Source: Mycobacterium sp. 1164985.4 (GTDB taxonomy: Bacteria; Actinomycetota; Actinomycetes; Mycobacteriales; Mycobacteriaceae). Taken from it: a stretch of DNA of 64,000 nucleotides. A model generated the notes under the pieces. It was not told where the DNA came from and did no database searches. It was given only the letters and a program-made list of their open reading frames with translations. Positions 25,475 through 34,650 of the stretch are shown one piece after another. Position 1 is the first letter of the stretch. Each line of letters begins with the position of its first letter. The position numbers and the translations under genes were made by a program. The stretch is from contig NZ_LZMD01000014.1 in NCBI RefSeq assembly GCF_001668575.1, forward strand, positions 1-64,000. Reading direction: 5' to 3'.

Positions 25475-26197
25475 GTGGCGAAAAACAGTCCAGTCGATGG
25501 CCGGGTGCGGCTCAACGGCGCACACGTCGCGGCCACCGTCGAGCAACTCGAACGTCGCATCGACGCGCGGTTCGGCCAGCGTGGCCTGACCATGACCGCG
25601 CGCGAACTCGGTCAGCTCGTGATGTCGGTCGACGATGAGGCGACCGTGTCCCACGCACGATTGCGCCGCACCACGCTGGCCGCACGCGCCACGGGCATCA
25701 TTATCGTCGTCGCCGCCCTCATCGCCCTCGGATACGGCCTGCGCTCGGCGGTTCTCGACGGGTTGGACCGCACCGCCGACTGGGTGCCGCTGACCGAAAG
25801 CGTGGTCAACGACCTCATCTTCGCCGCGATCGCCGTGGTGTTCCTGTGGGCATTCCCCGAGAGACTCGAGCGCCGTTCACTGCTCAGGCTCCTGCACCGC
25901 TTGCGGTCACTCACCCACGTCATCGACATGCACCAGCTCTCGAAGGATCCCGAGCAGGTCAATCCGAATTACGTACCCACCGCGCAGAGCACACCCCACG
26001 GGCTCGACGCCGAGCAGCTCCACCACTACCTCAACTACTGCTCCGAATTGCTGAGCCTGACGGCCAAGACGGCGGCGCTGTGCGCCGAACACACCACCGA
26101 CGGGGTGGTACTCGAAACCGTTTCGGACATCGAGAATCTGACCACTCAGCTGTCGAGGAAGATCGGACAGAAGATCTCGTTGTTGCCGCGCGGTTAG
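25475..26197 (+). CDS. Membrane protein with two helices and cytoplasmic helical domain
   Basis: 240 residues. Two hydrophobic segments lie at ~70-92 and ~108-128 (ATGIIIVVAALIALGYGL; LIFAAIAVVFLWAF), with soluble regions on both sides. The C-terminal half is predicted helical (SLTHVIDMHQLSKDPEQ). It is conserved in mycobacteria but uncharacterised as far as I can tell. A leaderless start is strong: TAGAGT (25463-25468), six bases, GTG 25475. The stop overlaps the convergent pseudogene by 4 bp. Confidence 0.7.
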   Translation: MAKNSPVDGRVRLNGAHVAATVEQLERRIDARFGQRGLTMTARELGQLVMSVDDEATVSHARLRRTTLAARATGIIIVVAALIALGYGLRSAVLDGLDRTADWVPLTESVVNDLIFAAIAVVFLWAFPERLERRSLLRLLHRLRSLTHVIDMHQLSKDPEQVNPNYVPTAQSTPHGLDAEQLHHYLNYCSELLSLTAKTAALCAEHTTDGVVLETVSDIENLTTQLSRKIGQKISLLPRG

Positions 26198-27079
26198 TCG
26201 CGCGCCGTCGGATCACGCCACCCCTCCCAGAACAGAAGGCTTGACCGGACGCCGGGATCATTGACCTGGTCGAGGATCTTGATTCCCGCATTTGCGATCG
26301 CCGGGACGCCCACCACCCGATGGAACAGCCGGCCCAACTGGTACTGGCGACCCCAGTCCGCGTCGACGCGTTGCGCGTAGTTGGTGAAGTCGTGCGGCCC
26401 GCTGTTCAGCAGCGCCGCGACTGCGCACTCCCCCGCGGCCGTGAACCCCATCGGAAGCCGCCACGCCTGCAGCGACTTGGATTTCTTCAGCACATCGAGC
26501 GATGGCAGCCTCCACTCCGGCGGAAGCCCGGCCAGGAATCGGCCCATCAGCGCCGTGGCGTTGATCCGGTGCCAGTTCCGGTAGCTGGTGCAGTACCCCA
26601 ACCCGATGTTGACGCGCCCGCCGCCCAGCGGGAACGACCAGCCGTAGCCGGGCAACTGGTCTCTGTCGAACGTCAGCTTCAGATAGATGTCGAGGGTGTC
26701 GGTGTCGGGCCGCTCGACGGGCATCTCGGCGCGGATGGCGATCGCCGAATAGCCGTGGTACTTCGAGTCGAGATGCAAAGCGCGCTTCACGGGTGAGTAG
26801 GCGCCGTCGGCTGCGGTGCGGGAATGCCAGGTTCCATTCGCCGGGGCTGAACACTTTGGCGCCGTTCACGCGATGGAACCGCGCGACCTCGGTCGCCAAC
26901 CCCATCTTCTGCAGGAAGCTCACCGCACGCGGCGTGAGCCCGTCACCGCACGGTTTGTCCCGGAGAAAAGCCGCCTTGTCGAGCACGAGGACGCTGGCGC
27001 CCGTGCGGGCCGCCTGCCACGCTGCCGCCGATCCGGCCGGCCCGCCGCCGGCGACCACCACGTCGTATCGCTGTGCCAT
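26194..27079 (-). pseudogene. Geranylgeranyl-reductase-like FAD protein with an out-of-frame internal deletion
   Basis: The N terminus (VVVAGGGPAGSAAAWQAARTG, DKPCGDGLTPRAV) and C terminus (AADGAYSPVKRALHL to the end) belong to the geranylgeranyl-reductase/menaquinone-reductase family, normally ~400 residues. Here the two parts meet near 26810-26825 with roughly 80-90 codons missing, and the reading frame changes at the junction. The FAD Rossmann motif and the DG motif survive, but part of the FAD/substrate region is lost and no continuous protein is made. The original gene would have reduced isoprenoid chains. Decay or assembly error cannot be told apart here. Confidence 0.72.
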
Positions 27080-27279
27080 CAGTCTTGTCCTGGCGTCGTC
27101 GTCTCGCCTGCCCTCGACGCTATTCGCAGCCCGCCGACGCGGCCCGAGTCGGCCATTACAGAACAGTGACGCACCCCACGCCCGGTAACGGGGTCGCCGC
27201 CGGGGCCGACATATCCGTCAGCAGCGGCTACGCGCGGCGGGTGTTCCCGACGCGGCAGGTGTGAAGCATCCGCACCTGA

Positions 27280-28320
<1,041 letters not shown>

Positions 28321-28332
28321 GGTCCTGACGCC

Positions 28333-28363
28333 ACTGGGCGACCGCCTCGTGCGGTCGCCCAGT
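28333..28363 (+). terminator. Perfect 13-bp hairpin after the antigen 85 gene
   Basis: ACTGGGCGACCGC and GCGGTCGCCCAGT form a 13-bp stem around CTCGT. There is no long T-run, as usual in mycobacteria. It separates the fbp transcript from the acyl-CoA ligase promoter (GACAAT 28374-28379, six bases before GTG 28386). Confidence 0.75.
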
Positions 28364-28385
28364 TCGCGTTGGAGACAATCACTGC

Positions 28386-29936
28386 GTGACGCAGCAGCTG
28401 CGACCGACCGTTCCCGCGCTTCTGGCGCGCGCCTCCACCGAGTTCGGTGACCACACCTATCTGGTCACCCCGACCGAACGCCTCACCTACCGCGACGCCG
28501 ACCAGCGTTCGGCGGACCTCGCACTGTGGCTCCTGGGCCAAGGTGTCGGCAAGGGCACCCGCGTCGGGTTGTACTTCCCCAACGGCGTCGACTGGATCGT
28601 CTGGTGGCTGGCCGTCTCGCGCGTCGGCGCGCTGGCCGTCCCCCTCAGCACGCTCTACACCCCCGCGGAGATCGCCAAAGTCGCACGGCTGGCCGACGTC
28701 GCGGTGATCGTTGCTCCCGGCCGCGTCCTGAACATCGACGTCGCTGAGCGCTTCGAAGCGGCCTGGCCGGAGCTGACGACCCAACAGGGTGGACGGCTGG
28801 CGCTCGTCGCCGCCCCGTACCTGCGTCACGTCGTGATCGTCGACGGCCCTGTTCCCTCCTGGGCGACCGGGTACGACGGCGAGGGTGTGCCCGCCGAGGT
28901 GCTGTCCGCAGCCGAGGCCGAGGTTTCGCCAGCCGATCTCGCGGTCGTCATCCACACCTCGGGCTCGACCGCGGACCCGAAGGGCGTCATGCACACCCAC
29001 GGCACCCTCGTACGGCAGACGTCCACGTGGCCCGCCGCGATCCGGGCGGTCACCAAAAGCGAAGCCGCGGTGCGGATCCTGTGCGCGATGCCGTTCTTCT
29101 GGGTGGGCGGACTGCTCGCGGCCACCGGCGCGCTGCACGAACCCGTCACCGTGCTCGTCCTGCCCCGGCTGAAGGCTGGAGACGCGCTCGATCTGATCGA
29201 GCGCGAGCGGGCCGCCGGCGTCATCGGATGGCCCGCGTTCACCCAGCGCATGCGCGAACACCCGAGCTTCGCCGACCGGGATCTGTCCAGCGCCCCGATG
29301 CTGCGCGACGGGCCGCTCGACATCGCGATGGTCGACGTCCCCGACGGATATCCCGTGCACCGCACCATGTCCGAAACCGCGGGCGGGTTCGCGTTCACCG
29401 ACATGTGCATCGTCGACGACGACGGCGCCCCGGTGCCCGACGGCGAGGTCGGCGAACTGTTGATCCGCGGGATCGGCGTAATGGCCGGCTACAACAAACG
29501 CGAGCGGTGGGAGATCTTCGACGAAAACGGCTGGTATCACACGGGTGACCGCGTCTACCGAAAACCGGGTGACCCGCGGCTGTTCTACGTCGGCCGCACC
29601 ACGGACATGATCAAGTCCGCGGGCGCCAACGTCTCGCCACTCGAGGTCCAGGCGGTCATCGAGGAATTCCCCGGCGTGGCACAGAGTCTGGTGCTCGGCA
29701 TCGACGATCCCCGTCGCGGAGAGCAGGTCTGCGCCGTCGTCGTACCCACCGCCGCCGGTATCGACGTCGAGGCGCTGGCCGCTCACACCCGCGCGCATCT
29801 GTCCGCGTACAAGGTGCCGGGCCGCTGGGTGCTGGCCTCAAGTGGGCAGATCCCGATCCTGTCCAGCGGCAAATTCGACCGCAGGACGCTGAGCGGCATG
29901 ATCGCCGACGGCACCCTCGAATCGGTTAGTGGGTGA
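28386..29936 (+). CDS. Acyl-CoA synthetase/AMP-forming ligase (FadD-like)
   Basis: 516 residues of the ANL superfamily. The phosphate loop is HTSGSTADPKGVMHTH (~residues 195-210), followed by YHTGD near 384 and the catalytic Lys of the C-terminal domain in SSGKFDRR. It activates a carboxylic acid to an acyl-AMP and then a CoA thioester; length and motifs are complete. GTG 28386 lies six bases after GACAAT, so it may be leaderless. Its 3' end overlaps the dehalogenase-like gene by 4 bp, suggesting a joint role in catabolising an organic acid or ester. Confidence 0.85.
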   Translation: MTQQLRPTVPALLARASTEFGDHTYLVTPTERLTYRDADQRSADLALWLLGQGVGKGTRVGLYFPNGVDWIVWWLAVSRVGALAVPLSTLYTPAEIAKVARLADVAVIVAPGRVLNIDVAERFEAAWPELTTQQGGRLALVAAPYLRHVVIVDGPVPSWATGYDGEGVPAEVLSAAEAEVSPADLAVVIHTSGSTADPKGVMHTHGTLVRQTSTWPAAIRAVTKSEAAVRILCAMPFFWVGGLLAATGALHEPVTVLVLPRLKAGDALDLIERERAAGVIGWPAFTQRMREHPSFADRDLSSAPMLRDGPLDIAMVDVPDGYPVHRTMSETAGGFAFTDMCIVDDDGAPVPDGEVGELLIRGIGVMAGYNKRERWEIFDENGWYHTGDRVYRKPGDPRLFYVGRTTDMIKSAGANVSPLEVQAVIEEFPGVAQSLVLGIDDPRRGEQVCAVVVPTAAGIDVEALAAHTRAHLSAYKVPGRWVLASSGQIPILSSGKFDRRTLSGMIADGTLESVSG

Positions 29937-30901
29937 GCTGGATGGCGGTTCTGAGAACACCCGACGAGCGTTTCGCGGCGCTGCCCGACTACCCGTTCGA
30001 ACCCTCCTACGTCGAGGTCCAGACGCGCGGAATCGACCCGCTGCGAATGCATTACGTCGACGCGGGACCGGTCGACGCGCCCGTCGTCCTGCTGCTGCAC
30101 GGCCAACCCACCTGGTCGTATCTGTACCGGCACGTCATCGGTGCCCTACTCGATGCGGGTCTGCGCGTGATCGCGCCCGACAACATCGGTTACGGGCGGT
30201 CCGACAAGCTGACCGAGCCGACGGATTACACGTTCAAGCGCCATGTCGACTGGGTGCACAGCGCGATCACCCGGTTGAACCTGACCGACATCACGCTGGT
30301 CGTGCAGGACTGGGGCGGGCCAATCGGGCTCAGTGTGCTTGCCCGCGAACCGAACCGGTTCGCCCGCGTCGTCGCGAGCAACACGATCCTGCACACGTGC
30401 GCCCCCGCTCTCGCGGGCCGGCTCGAGTGGCCGCACCACGGTGTCGGCGACGGTCAGGTCATCCACCAGGAGACCCTCCTCGACTACGTCGCGTTCTACC
30501 AACGGTCGCCGGATCTTGTTCCGAGCTTCTTCCTCGACGCAGTGGCCGGGCCATTGAACCCCGACGTCCTGGCTGCCTACGACGCGCCGTTCCCGGATCG
30601 GGAGTTCACCGCCGGCCTGCGTCAGATGACGGCGCTGATTCCGTTGACCCGCAACGATCCCGGCGCAGCCATCGGCCGCGAGACCATGGCCGTGCTCGGC
30701 GAGTGGCGACGGCCGTTTCTCACGGCCTACTCCGACGGTGATCCGCCGACCCGGGGCTGGGACAAGGTTTTCGCCGACCACGTGCCCGGTGCGAAGGGCC
30801 AACCCCATACGACCATCGAGGGCGCGGGCCATTTCGTGCAGGAACAGCGGGGCGGCGAACTCGGGCGCATCGTCGCCGAATTCGCCACCCGCACCGCGTG
30901 A
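29933..30901 (+). CDS. Haloalkane dehalogenase-like alpha/beta hydrolase
   Basis: 322 residues, closest in layout to mycobacterial DhmA-type haloalkane dehalogenases (HLD-I). The nucleophile Asp126 sits in VVQDWGG with the adjacent halide-supporting Trp. The acid lies in YSDGDPP and the His in GAGHFVQE. The usual HGEPTWS reads HGQPTWS, and DWGS reads DWGG, so halide handling may differ; an epoxide or ester hydrolase role is possible. GTG 29933 overlaps the previous stop (GTGA); ATG 29942 is an alternative start. It is convergent with the flavoprotein gene at 30902. Confidence 0.8.
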   Translation: MSWMAVLRTPDERFAALPDYPFEPSYVEVQTRGIDPLRMHYVDAGPVDAPVVLLLHGQPTWSYLYRHVIGALLDAGLRVIAPDNIGYGRSDKLTEPTDYTFKRHVDWVHSAITRLNLTDITLVVQDWGGPIGLSVLAREPNRFARVVASNTILHTCAPALAGRLEWPHHGVGDGQVIHQETLLDYVAFYQRSPDLVPSFFLDAVAGPLNPDVLAAYDAPFPDREFTAGLRQMTALIPLTRNDPGAAIGRETMAVLGEWRRPFLTAYSDGDPPTRGWDKVFADHVPGAKGQPHTTIEGAGHFVQEQRGGELGRIVAEFATRTA

Positions 30902-32086
30902 TCAGAGCCCGAACTGGTCGTCGATGATTCCGAGCCAGACCTGTGCGGCGTCGATCGCCACCTTCTCGCTGATGAACGCGTGCTGTGTGCCGGTGTACAT
31001 GTCCCGGAACGCGCGTTCCAATCGACTGCCCTCACGGATCGAACTGGTGCCCGCGACCAGATGCGCCCACTCCGCGCACTGGCGCGCCACGTCCGTGGCG
31101 TACACCGCGGCCACCCGCATGTCCGCCCGCAGGGCCGGGGTGAGGTCGTCGCCCGCCGCGACGGCGGACTCGGCGGCGGCGAAGGCGTCGAGCACCAGCA
31201 GCCGCGCCGCCCGCCACGCCGCGACGTGATGAGCCAGACCTTTCTGAAACGTCGGCCGACTGGCCAGCGACGCCATATCGCTCATGCGGAACTTCGTGGC
31301 GGCGAGTTCTTCGACGTCGTCGAGCATGCTCTTGGCCACGCCGAGCGCCCACGACGCATGCCCGGCGGCGGTCACCGGCATCATGCCCATCCGCGTCGCG
31401 GGTGACGATCCGCGCAGCGGCTCCCGAGTGAACAACGCGAACGTGCGCTCGGCGGGCACGAACACGTCCTCGACGCTGTAGTCGTAGGAGCCCGTTCCCT
31501 TGAGCCCCTGCACATACCAGCCGTCGTTGAAACTCACCTGCTCGCGCGGCAGGATCGCGACCTGCATGTCCGGGACACCTTCGCTGACCCAGCGCATCTC
31601 GGTCCCGTCCATCGGCAGGAAACCCGCAGCGACATATTGCGAGTGCCCGATCCCCGAACCGAAGCTCCATGACCCGGTCAATCGGTATCCGCCCGACACG
31701 GCGGCGCCCTGACCGTTGGGAAAGAACTGCCCGCCCATGGTGACCCGATTGTCGTGGGCGGTGAACACCTCGGCGAACCCGGCATCGGGCAGATACGCGG
31801 CGGCCGCGAACGACGACGGCAGGTTGGCGATGCCGACCCATCCGAAAGAACCGTCCTGCCATGCCATTTCGATCCAGGTCTCGATCATCTCGGCGAACGA
31901 CGGCTCGCTGCCACCCGCGGGCGCAGGGTTGAACGCCGTCATCAGCCCGCATTCCCACATCGCATCGACGACGGCCGGGCTGAGCGTGCGCCTCTGCTCC
32001 GACTCACCGGCTTCCCGTTGCACGATCTCGCGCAGGCCGCGTACCCGCCCGGCGATGCCCCCGGCGGCTTCCAAGGTCGACGTCAT
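30902..32086 (-). CDS. Acyl-CoA-dehydrogenase-fold flavoprotein (HsaA/DszC-type)
   Basis: 394 residues with the ACAD fold: an N-terminal helical region, the middle beta-domain GSWSFGSGIGHSQYVAAGF and a C-terminal helical bundle ending in AQVWLGIID. Similar proteins act as FMN/FAD monooxygenases (for example HsaA on a steroid ring) or as dehydrogenases. I cannot decide which, but the absence of a clear catalytic Glu in the C-terminal domain and the GSWSFGSG motif favour the monooxygenase branch. GAGG lies five bases before ATG 32086. It is divergent from the MOSC gene at 32133. Confidence 0.78.
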   Translation of the reverse strand: MTSTLEAAGGIAGRVRGLREIVQREAGESEQRRTLSPAVVDAMWECGLMTAFNPAPAGGSEPSFAEMIETWIEMAWQDGSFGWVGIANLPSSFAAAAYLPDAGFAEVFTAHDNRVTMGGQFFPNGQGAAVSGGYRLTGSWSFGSGIGHSQYVAAGFLPMDGTEMRWVSEGVPDMQVAILPREQVSFNDGWYVQGLKGTGSYDYSVEDVFVPAERTFALFTREPLRGSSPATRMGMMPVTAAGHASWALGVAKSMLDDVEELAATKFRMSDMASLASRPTFQKGLAHHVAAWRAARLLVLDAFAAAESAVAAGDDLTPALRADMRVAAVYATDVARQCAEWAHLVAGTSSIREGSRLERAFRDMYTGTQHAFISEKVAIDAAQVWLGIIDDQFGL

Positions 32087-32132
32087 CAGTCCTCTTTATC
32101 AGCGATCGTCTCGCCGCACATACACTTCGGCC

Positions 32133-32579
32133 GTGCACGTCACCGCGCTCAACATCGCTCCGGGCAGCAGGTTGCCGATGCGCTCCGTCGGTGAGGTGGT
32201 CGCCGAGGCGGGAACCGGCCTGGTCGGCGACCGCTACCACGGCGCCCGCCACCGCCACGTCACCGTTCAGTCGCAGGAGCTGTTGGACCGTGCGGCGGCC
32301 GATCTCGGCTACGCGTTCGACCAGGCCCTGACCCGACGCAACGTGACGGTGGACGTCGGCGGGATCCCCACCAAGCCGGGCACGCGGTTGCTGATCGGCG
32401 ATGTGCTGTTGGAGGTCGTGCGGGTGTCGGCGCCGTGCCGCCTGCTCGACGACTGGATCGGTGGGGGCGCCGCGGCGGTGCTGCGCGGCCGAGGCGGCTC
32501 GGCCTGCCGCCTGCTCACCTCGGGCACGATCCGTCTCGGCGATCCGGTCGAAGTGCTGACCGCGTCAGAGCCGCAGTGA
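32133..32579 (+). CDS. Short MOSC domain protein
   Basis: 148 residues, a minimal MOSC domain with a typical N-terminal GTGLVGDRYHG segment, a basic HARHRH-like stretch, LTRRNVTVD and the conserved Cys in SAPCRLLDD. It is likely a molybdenum-cofactor or thiol-handling partner of another enzyme. A leaderless start is well supported: TACACT (32121-32126), six bases, GTG 32133. It is convergent with ripD (stops 3 bp apart). Confidence 0.82.
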   Translation: MHVTALNIAPGSRLPMRSVGEVVAEAGTGLVGDRYHGARHRHVTVQSQELLDRAAADLGYAFDQALTRRNVTVDVGGIPTKPGTRLLIGDVLLEVVRVSAPCRLLDDWIGGGAAAVLRGRGGSACRLLTSGTIRLGDPVEVLTASEPQ

Positions 32580-32581
32580 CC

Positions 32582-33124
32582 TCACTTGATGATGCGAACC
32601 AGGTACGGCGCCATGCTGGCGGTCCGTACCGGCGACACCGCAACGCCCTGCTCGGTGGCCTCCAGCATCTGTCCGTTGCCGACGAACAACGCGACGCTCT
32701 GGTTTCCGTTGGGGCCGTAGAAGATCAGATCACCCGGCAGCGCCTCGGAGGGCAACATCTTCTGGCCGACGTTGTACTGCGCGCCCGACGACCGCGGCAG
32801 TTTGACCCCGACGCCGGCGAACGAGTAGACCATGAGGCCCGATGCGTCGAAACCGACGGTGCTAACGGCCGGATTCAGGCCGACGATATGGCCTTCGCGG
32901 TCGAGTCCTGCGACGTTGTCGGCCGTGCCGCTGCCCCTCGTCGGGCCGTTCGCATCTCCCCCGCCGTAGGAGAACGGGACACCGCGCTGCGAGAGCCCGC
33001 GGGCGATGACGAGATCGACCGCCTGCTGGTTGGCCGCGGACCGCGGCGATGGTGCGGCGGCCGCCACCCCAGGAACGGTCACCAACAGGGCGACGCCGAT
33101 CACCAAGGCGTAGATGCGTTTCAT
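32582..33124 (-). CDS. ripD: RipD, catalytically inactive NlpC/P60-fold peptidoglycan-binding protein
   Basis: 180 residues. A signal peptide ends near AAA-APSP, followed by an NlpC/P60 domain. The nucleophile is missing: FDASGLMVY has Ala94 where hydrolases have Cys, and the His position (~143) is Ser (NQSVALF). Both changes are shared with RipD of M. tuberculosis, whose core this protein matches closely, so the loss is ancestral. RipD binds peptidoglycan and does not cleave it. The long Gln/Pro tail of the tuberculous protein is absent here (the chain ends LVRIIK). The start MKRIYAL at 33124 gives a proper signal peptide. Confidence 0.85.
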   Translation of the reverse strand: MKRIYALVIGVALLVTVPGVAAAAPSPRSAANQQAVDLVIARGLSQRGVPFSYGGGDANGPTRGSGTADNVAGLDREGHIVGLNPAVSTVGFDASGLMVYSFAGVGVKLPRSSGAQYNVGQKMLPSEALPGDLIFYGPNGNQSVALFVGNGQMLEATEQGVAVSPVRTASMAPYLVRIIK

Positions 33125-33283
33125 GGTTCGTTGCTCTTTCTCGACTGCGCGCATACCTATGGCGCTGTATTCACTTGTACCGGTTTGTTTGCTCGAAGGG
33201 CCAATTCGCGCCTGGCCCAGCGCCAATGAGATGCAGTACCGTAACCGAACAGTGATTACTCCCCTGCTTTACGGCGTGTGGCG

Positions 33284-34492
33284 ATGACCGAGCGGGTCGC
33301 GGTGGTCGGCGGCGGCATCATCGGCGTCGCGGTAGCCCGCGAGATCGTGCGGCGTCGTCCCGACTCCGATGTCACGTTGTTCGAGAAGGAAGACCGCCTG
33401 GCCTCGCATCAGACGGGGCGCAACAGCGGCGTCGTGCATGCGGGTCTGTATTACGAACCCGGATCGCAGAAGGCTCTGCTCTGCCGTCGCGGGGTGGGTC
33501 TGCTCGAAGCGTTCTGCACCGAGCGCGGGATCCGCCGCATCGCCTGCGGCAAGGTGCTGGTCGCCCTCACCGACGCGGAAGAAGCCCGCCTCGCCGACAT
33601 CGAGCGGCGGGCGGTGGCCAACGGCGTACCCGGGGTTCGGATCATCGGGGCGCAGCAACTGCGCGAGCTCGAGCCCAACGTGTGCGGGATCGCCGCTCTG
33701 CACTCGCCGTCGACCTCGATCGTCGATTACGCCGAGGTCACCAGGGAGCTAGCCACCGACGCAACTGGTGGGGGTGCGAAAGTGCTTCTCGGGCACCGGG
33801 TGACGGGTCTGAAGGTGGGTGACACCGAAGTGCTCGTCAGCGCCTGCACCGAGGCCGACGAGATGCAGGCCGGATTCGACCGGGTGATCGTGTGCGGCGG
33901 CTTGCAGAGCGACCGGCTCGCCGAGATGGCCGGGGACGAGCCGACTCCGGTCATCATGCCGTTCCGGGGCGAGTACTACGCGCTGAAACCGCACCGGCGC
34001 AATCTGGTGAACGGTCTGGTCTATCCGGTGCCCGACCCGCGGTACCCGTTTCTCGGGGTGCACGTCACCCCGCGGGTGGACGGGGAGGTGCTGATCGGAC
34101 CGAACGCGGTCCTGGCTCTGGCGCGTGAGGGCTACACGTGGAGAACGGTGTCGCTGCGCGATCTGGGTGCCATCGCGTCGACACCGGCCTTCTGGCGATT
34201 CGCCCGACGGCACTGGCGCACGGGGATCCGCGAAGTGACCGGGTCGTTGTCCAAGCGTCGCTTCATCGCCGCCGCGAGGGCCTACGTGCCTGCGTTGGGC
34301 GACGACGACGTGGTCCCCGGCATGGCGGGAGTGCGGGCGCAGGCCCTCGATCCCGACGGCGGACTCGTCGACGACTTCCGGATCCGCGTCCGCGGCCGCG
34401 TCGTGGTGTTGCGCAATGCACCGTCGCCGGCGGCGACGTCGGCACTGGCGATCGCCGAGCACGTCGTCGACACCTTCGAAGCCGCAGAGTGA
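33284..34492 (+). CDS. lhgO: L-2-hydroxyglutarate oxidase family FAD enzyme
   Basis: 402 residues of the DAO/LhgO family. The FAD motif VVGGGIIGVAVAREI is at the extreme N terminus, followed by QTGRNSGVVHAGLYY, a hallmark of L-2-hydroxyglutarate oxidase, and PFRGEYYAL and FLGVHVTPR further on. It should oxidise L-2-hydroxyglutarate to 2-oxoglutarate using FAD with electrons to the respiratory chain or oxygen. ATG 33284 is chosen; a GTG six bases upstream is equally possible. An AraC relic follows directly. Confidence 0.82.
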   Translation: MTERVAVVGGGIIGVAVAREIVRRRPDSDVTLFEKEDRLASHQTGRNSGVVHAGLYYEPGSQKALLCRRGVGLLEAFCTERGIRRIACGKVLVALTDAEEARLADIERRAVANGVPGVRIIGAQQLRELEPNVCGIAALHSPSTSIVDYAEVTRELATDATGGGAKVLLGHRVTGLKVGDTEVLVSACTEADEMQAGFDRVIVCGGLQSDRLAEMAGDEPTPVIMPFRGEYYALKPHRRNLVNGLVYPVPDPRYPFLGVHVTPRVDGEVLIGPNAVLALAREGYTWRTVSLRDLGAIASTPAFWRFARRHWRTGIREVTGSLSKRRFIAAARAYVPALGDDDVVPGMAGVRAQALDPDGGLVDDFRIRVRGRVVVLRNAPSPAATSALAIAEHVVDTFEAAE

Positions 34493-34504
34493 GCTGCCGG
34501 CGCT

Positions 34505-34609
34505 GAGGTCACCCGCCGCGTCGGCATCGCCGACCCCGGATACTTCAGCAGGCTGTTCCGGCGCACCCACGGGACGTCTCCACGCACGTGGCGTGCTCAT
34601 CCCTGCTGA
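34505..34609 (+). pseudogene. C-terminal relic of an AraC-family regulator
   Basis: Thirty-four residues ending in TGA at 34607-34609 match the second helix-turn-helix of AraC regulators ([20 protein letters not shown], then TSPRTWR). The N-terminal part and the first helix-turn-helix are gone and there is no start codon. It sits between lhgO and aceA, so a regulator for one of them was probably lost here. Confidence 0.55.
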
Positions 34610-34650
34610 TTACGCCATCTCCGGCGGAGGCCGGGTCGTACTGTGGGTGC

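Noticed and set aside
34588..34650. Earlier ATG for aceA
   Set aside because: It lies in the AraC relic and upstream of the likely promoter; family N termini match MAIIETD at 34651.
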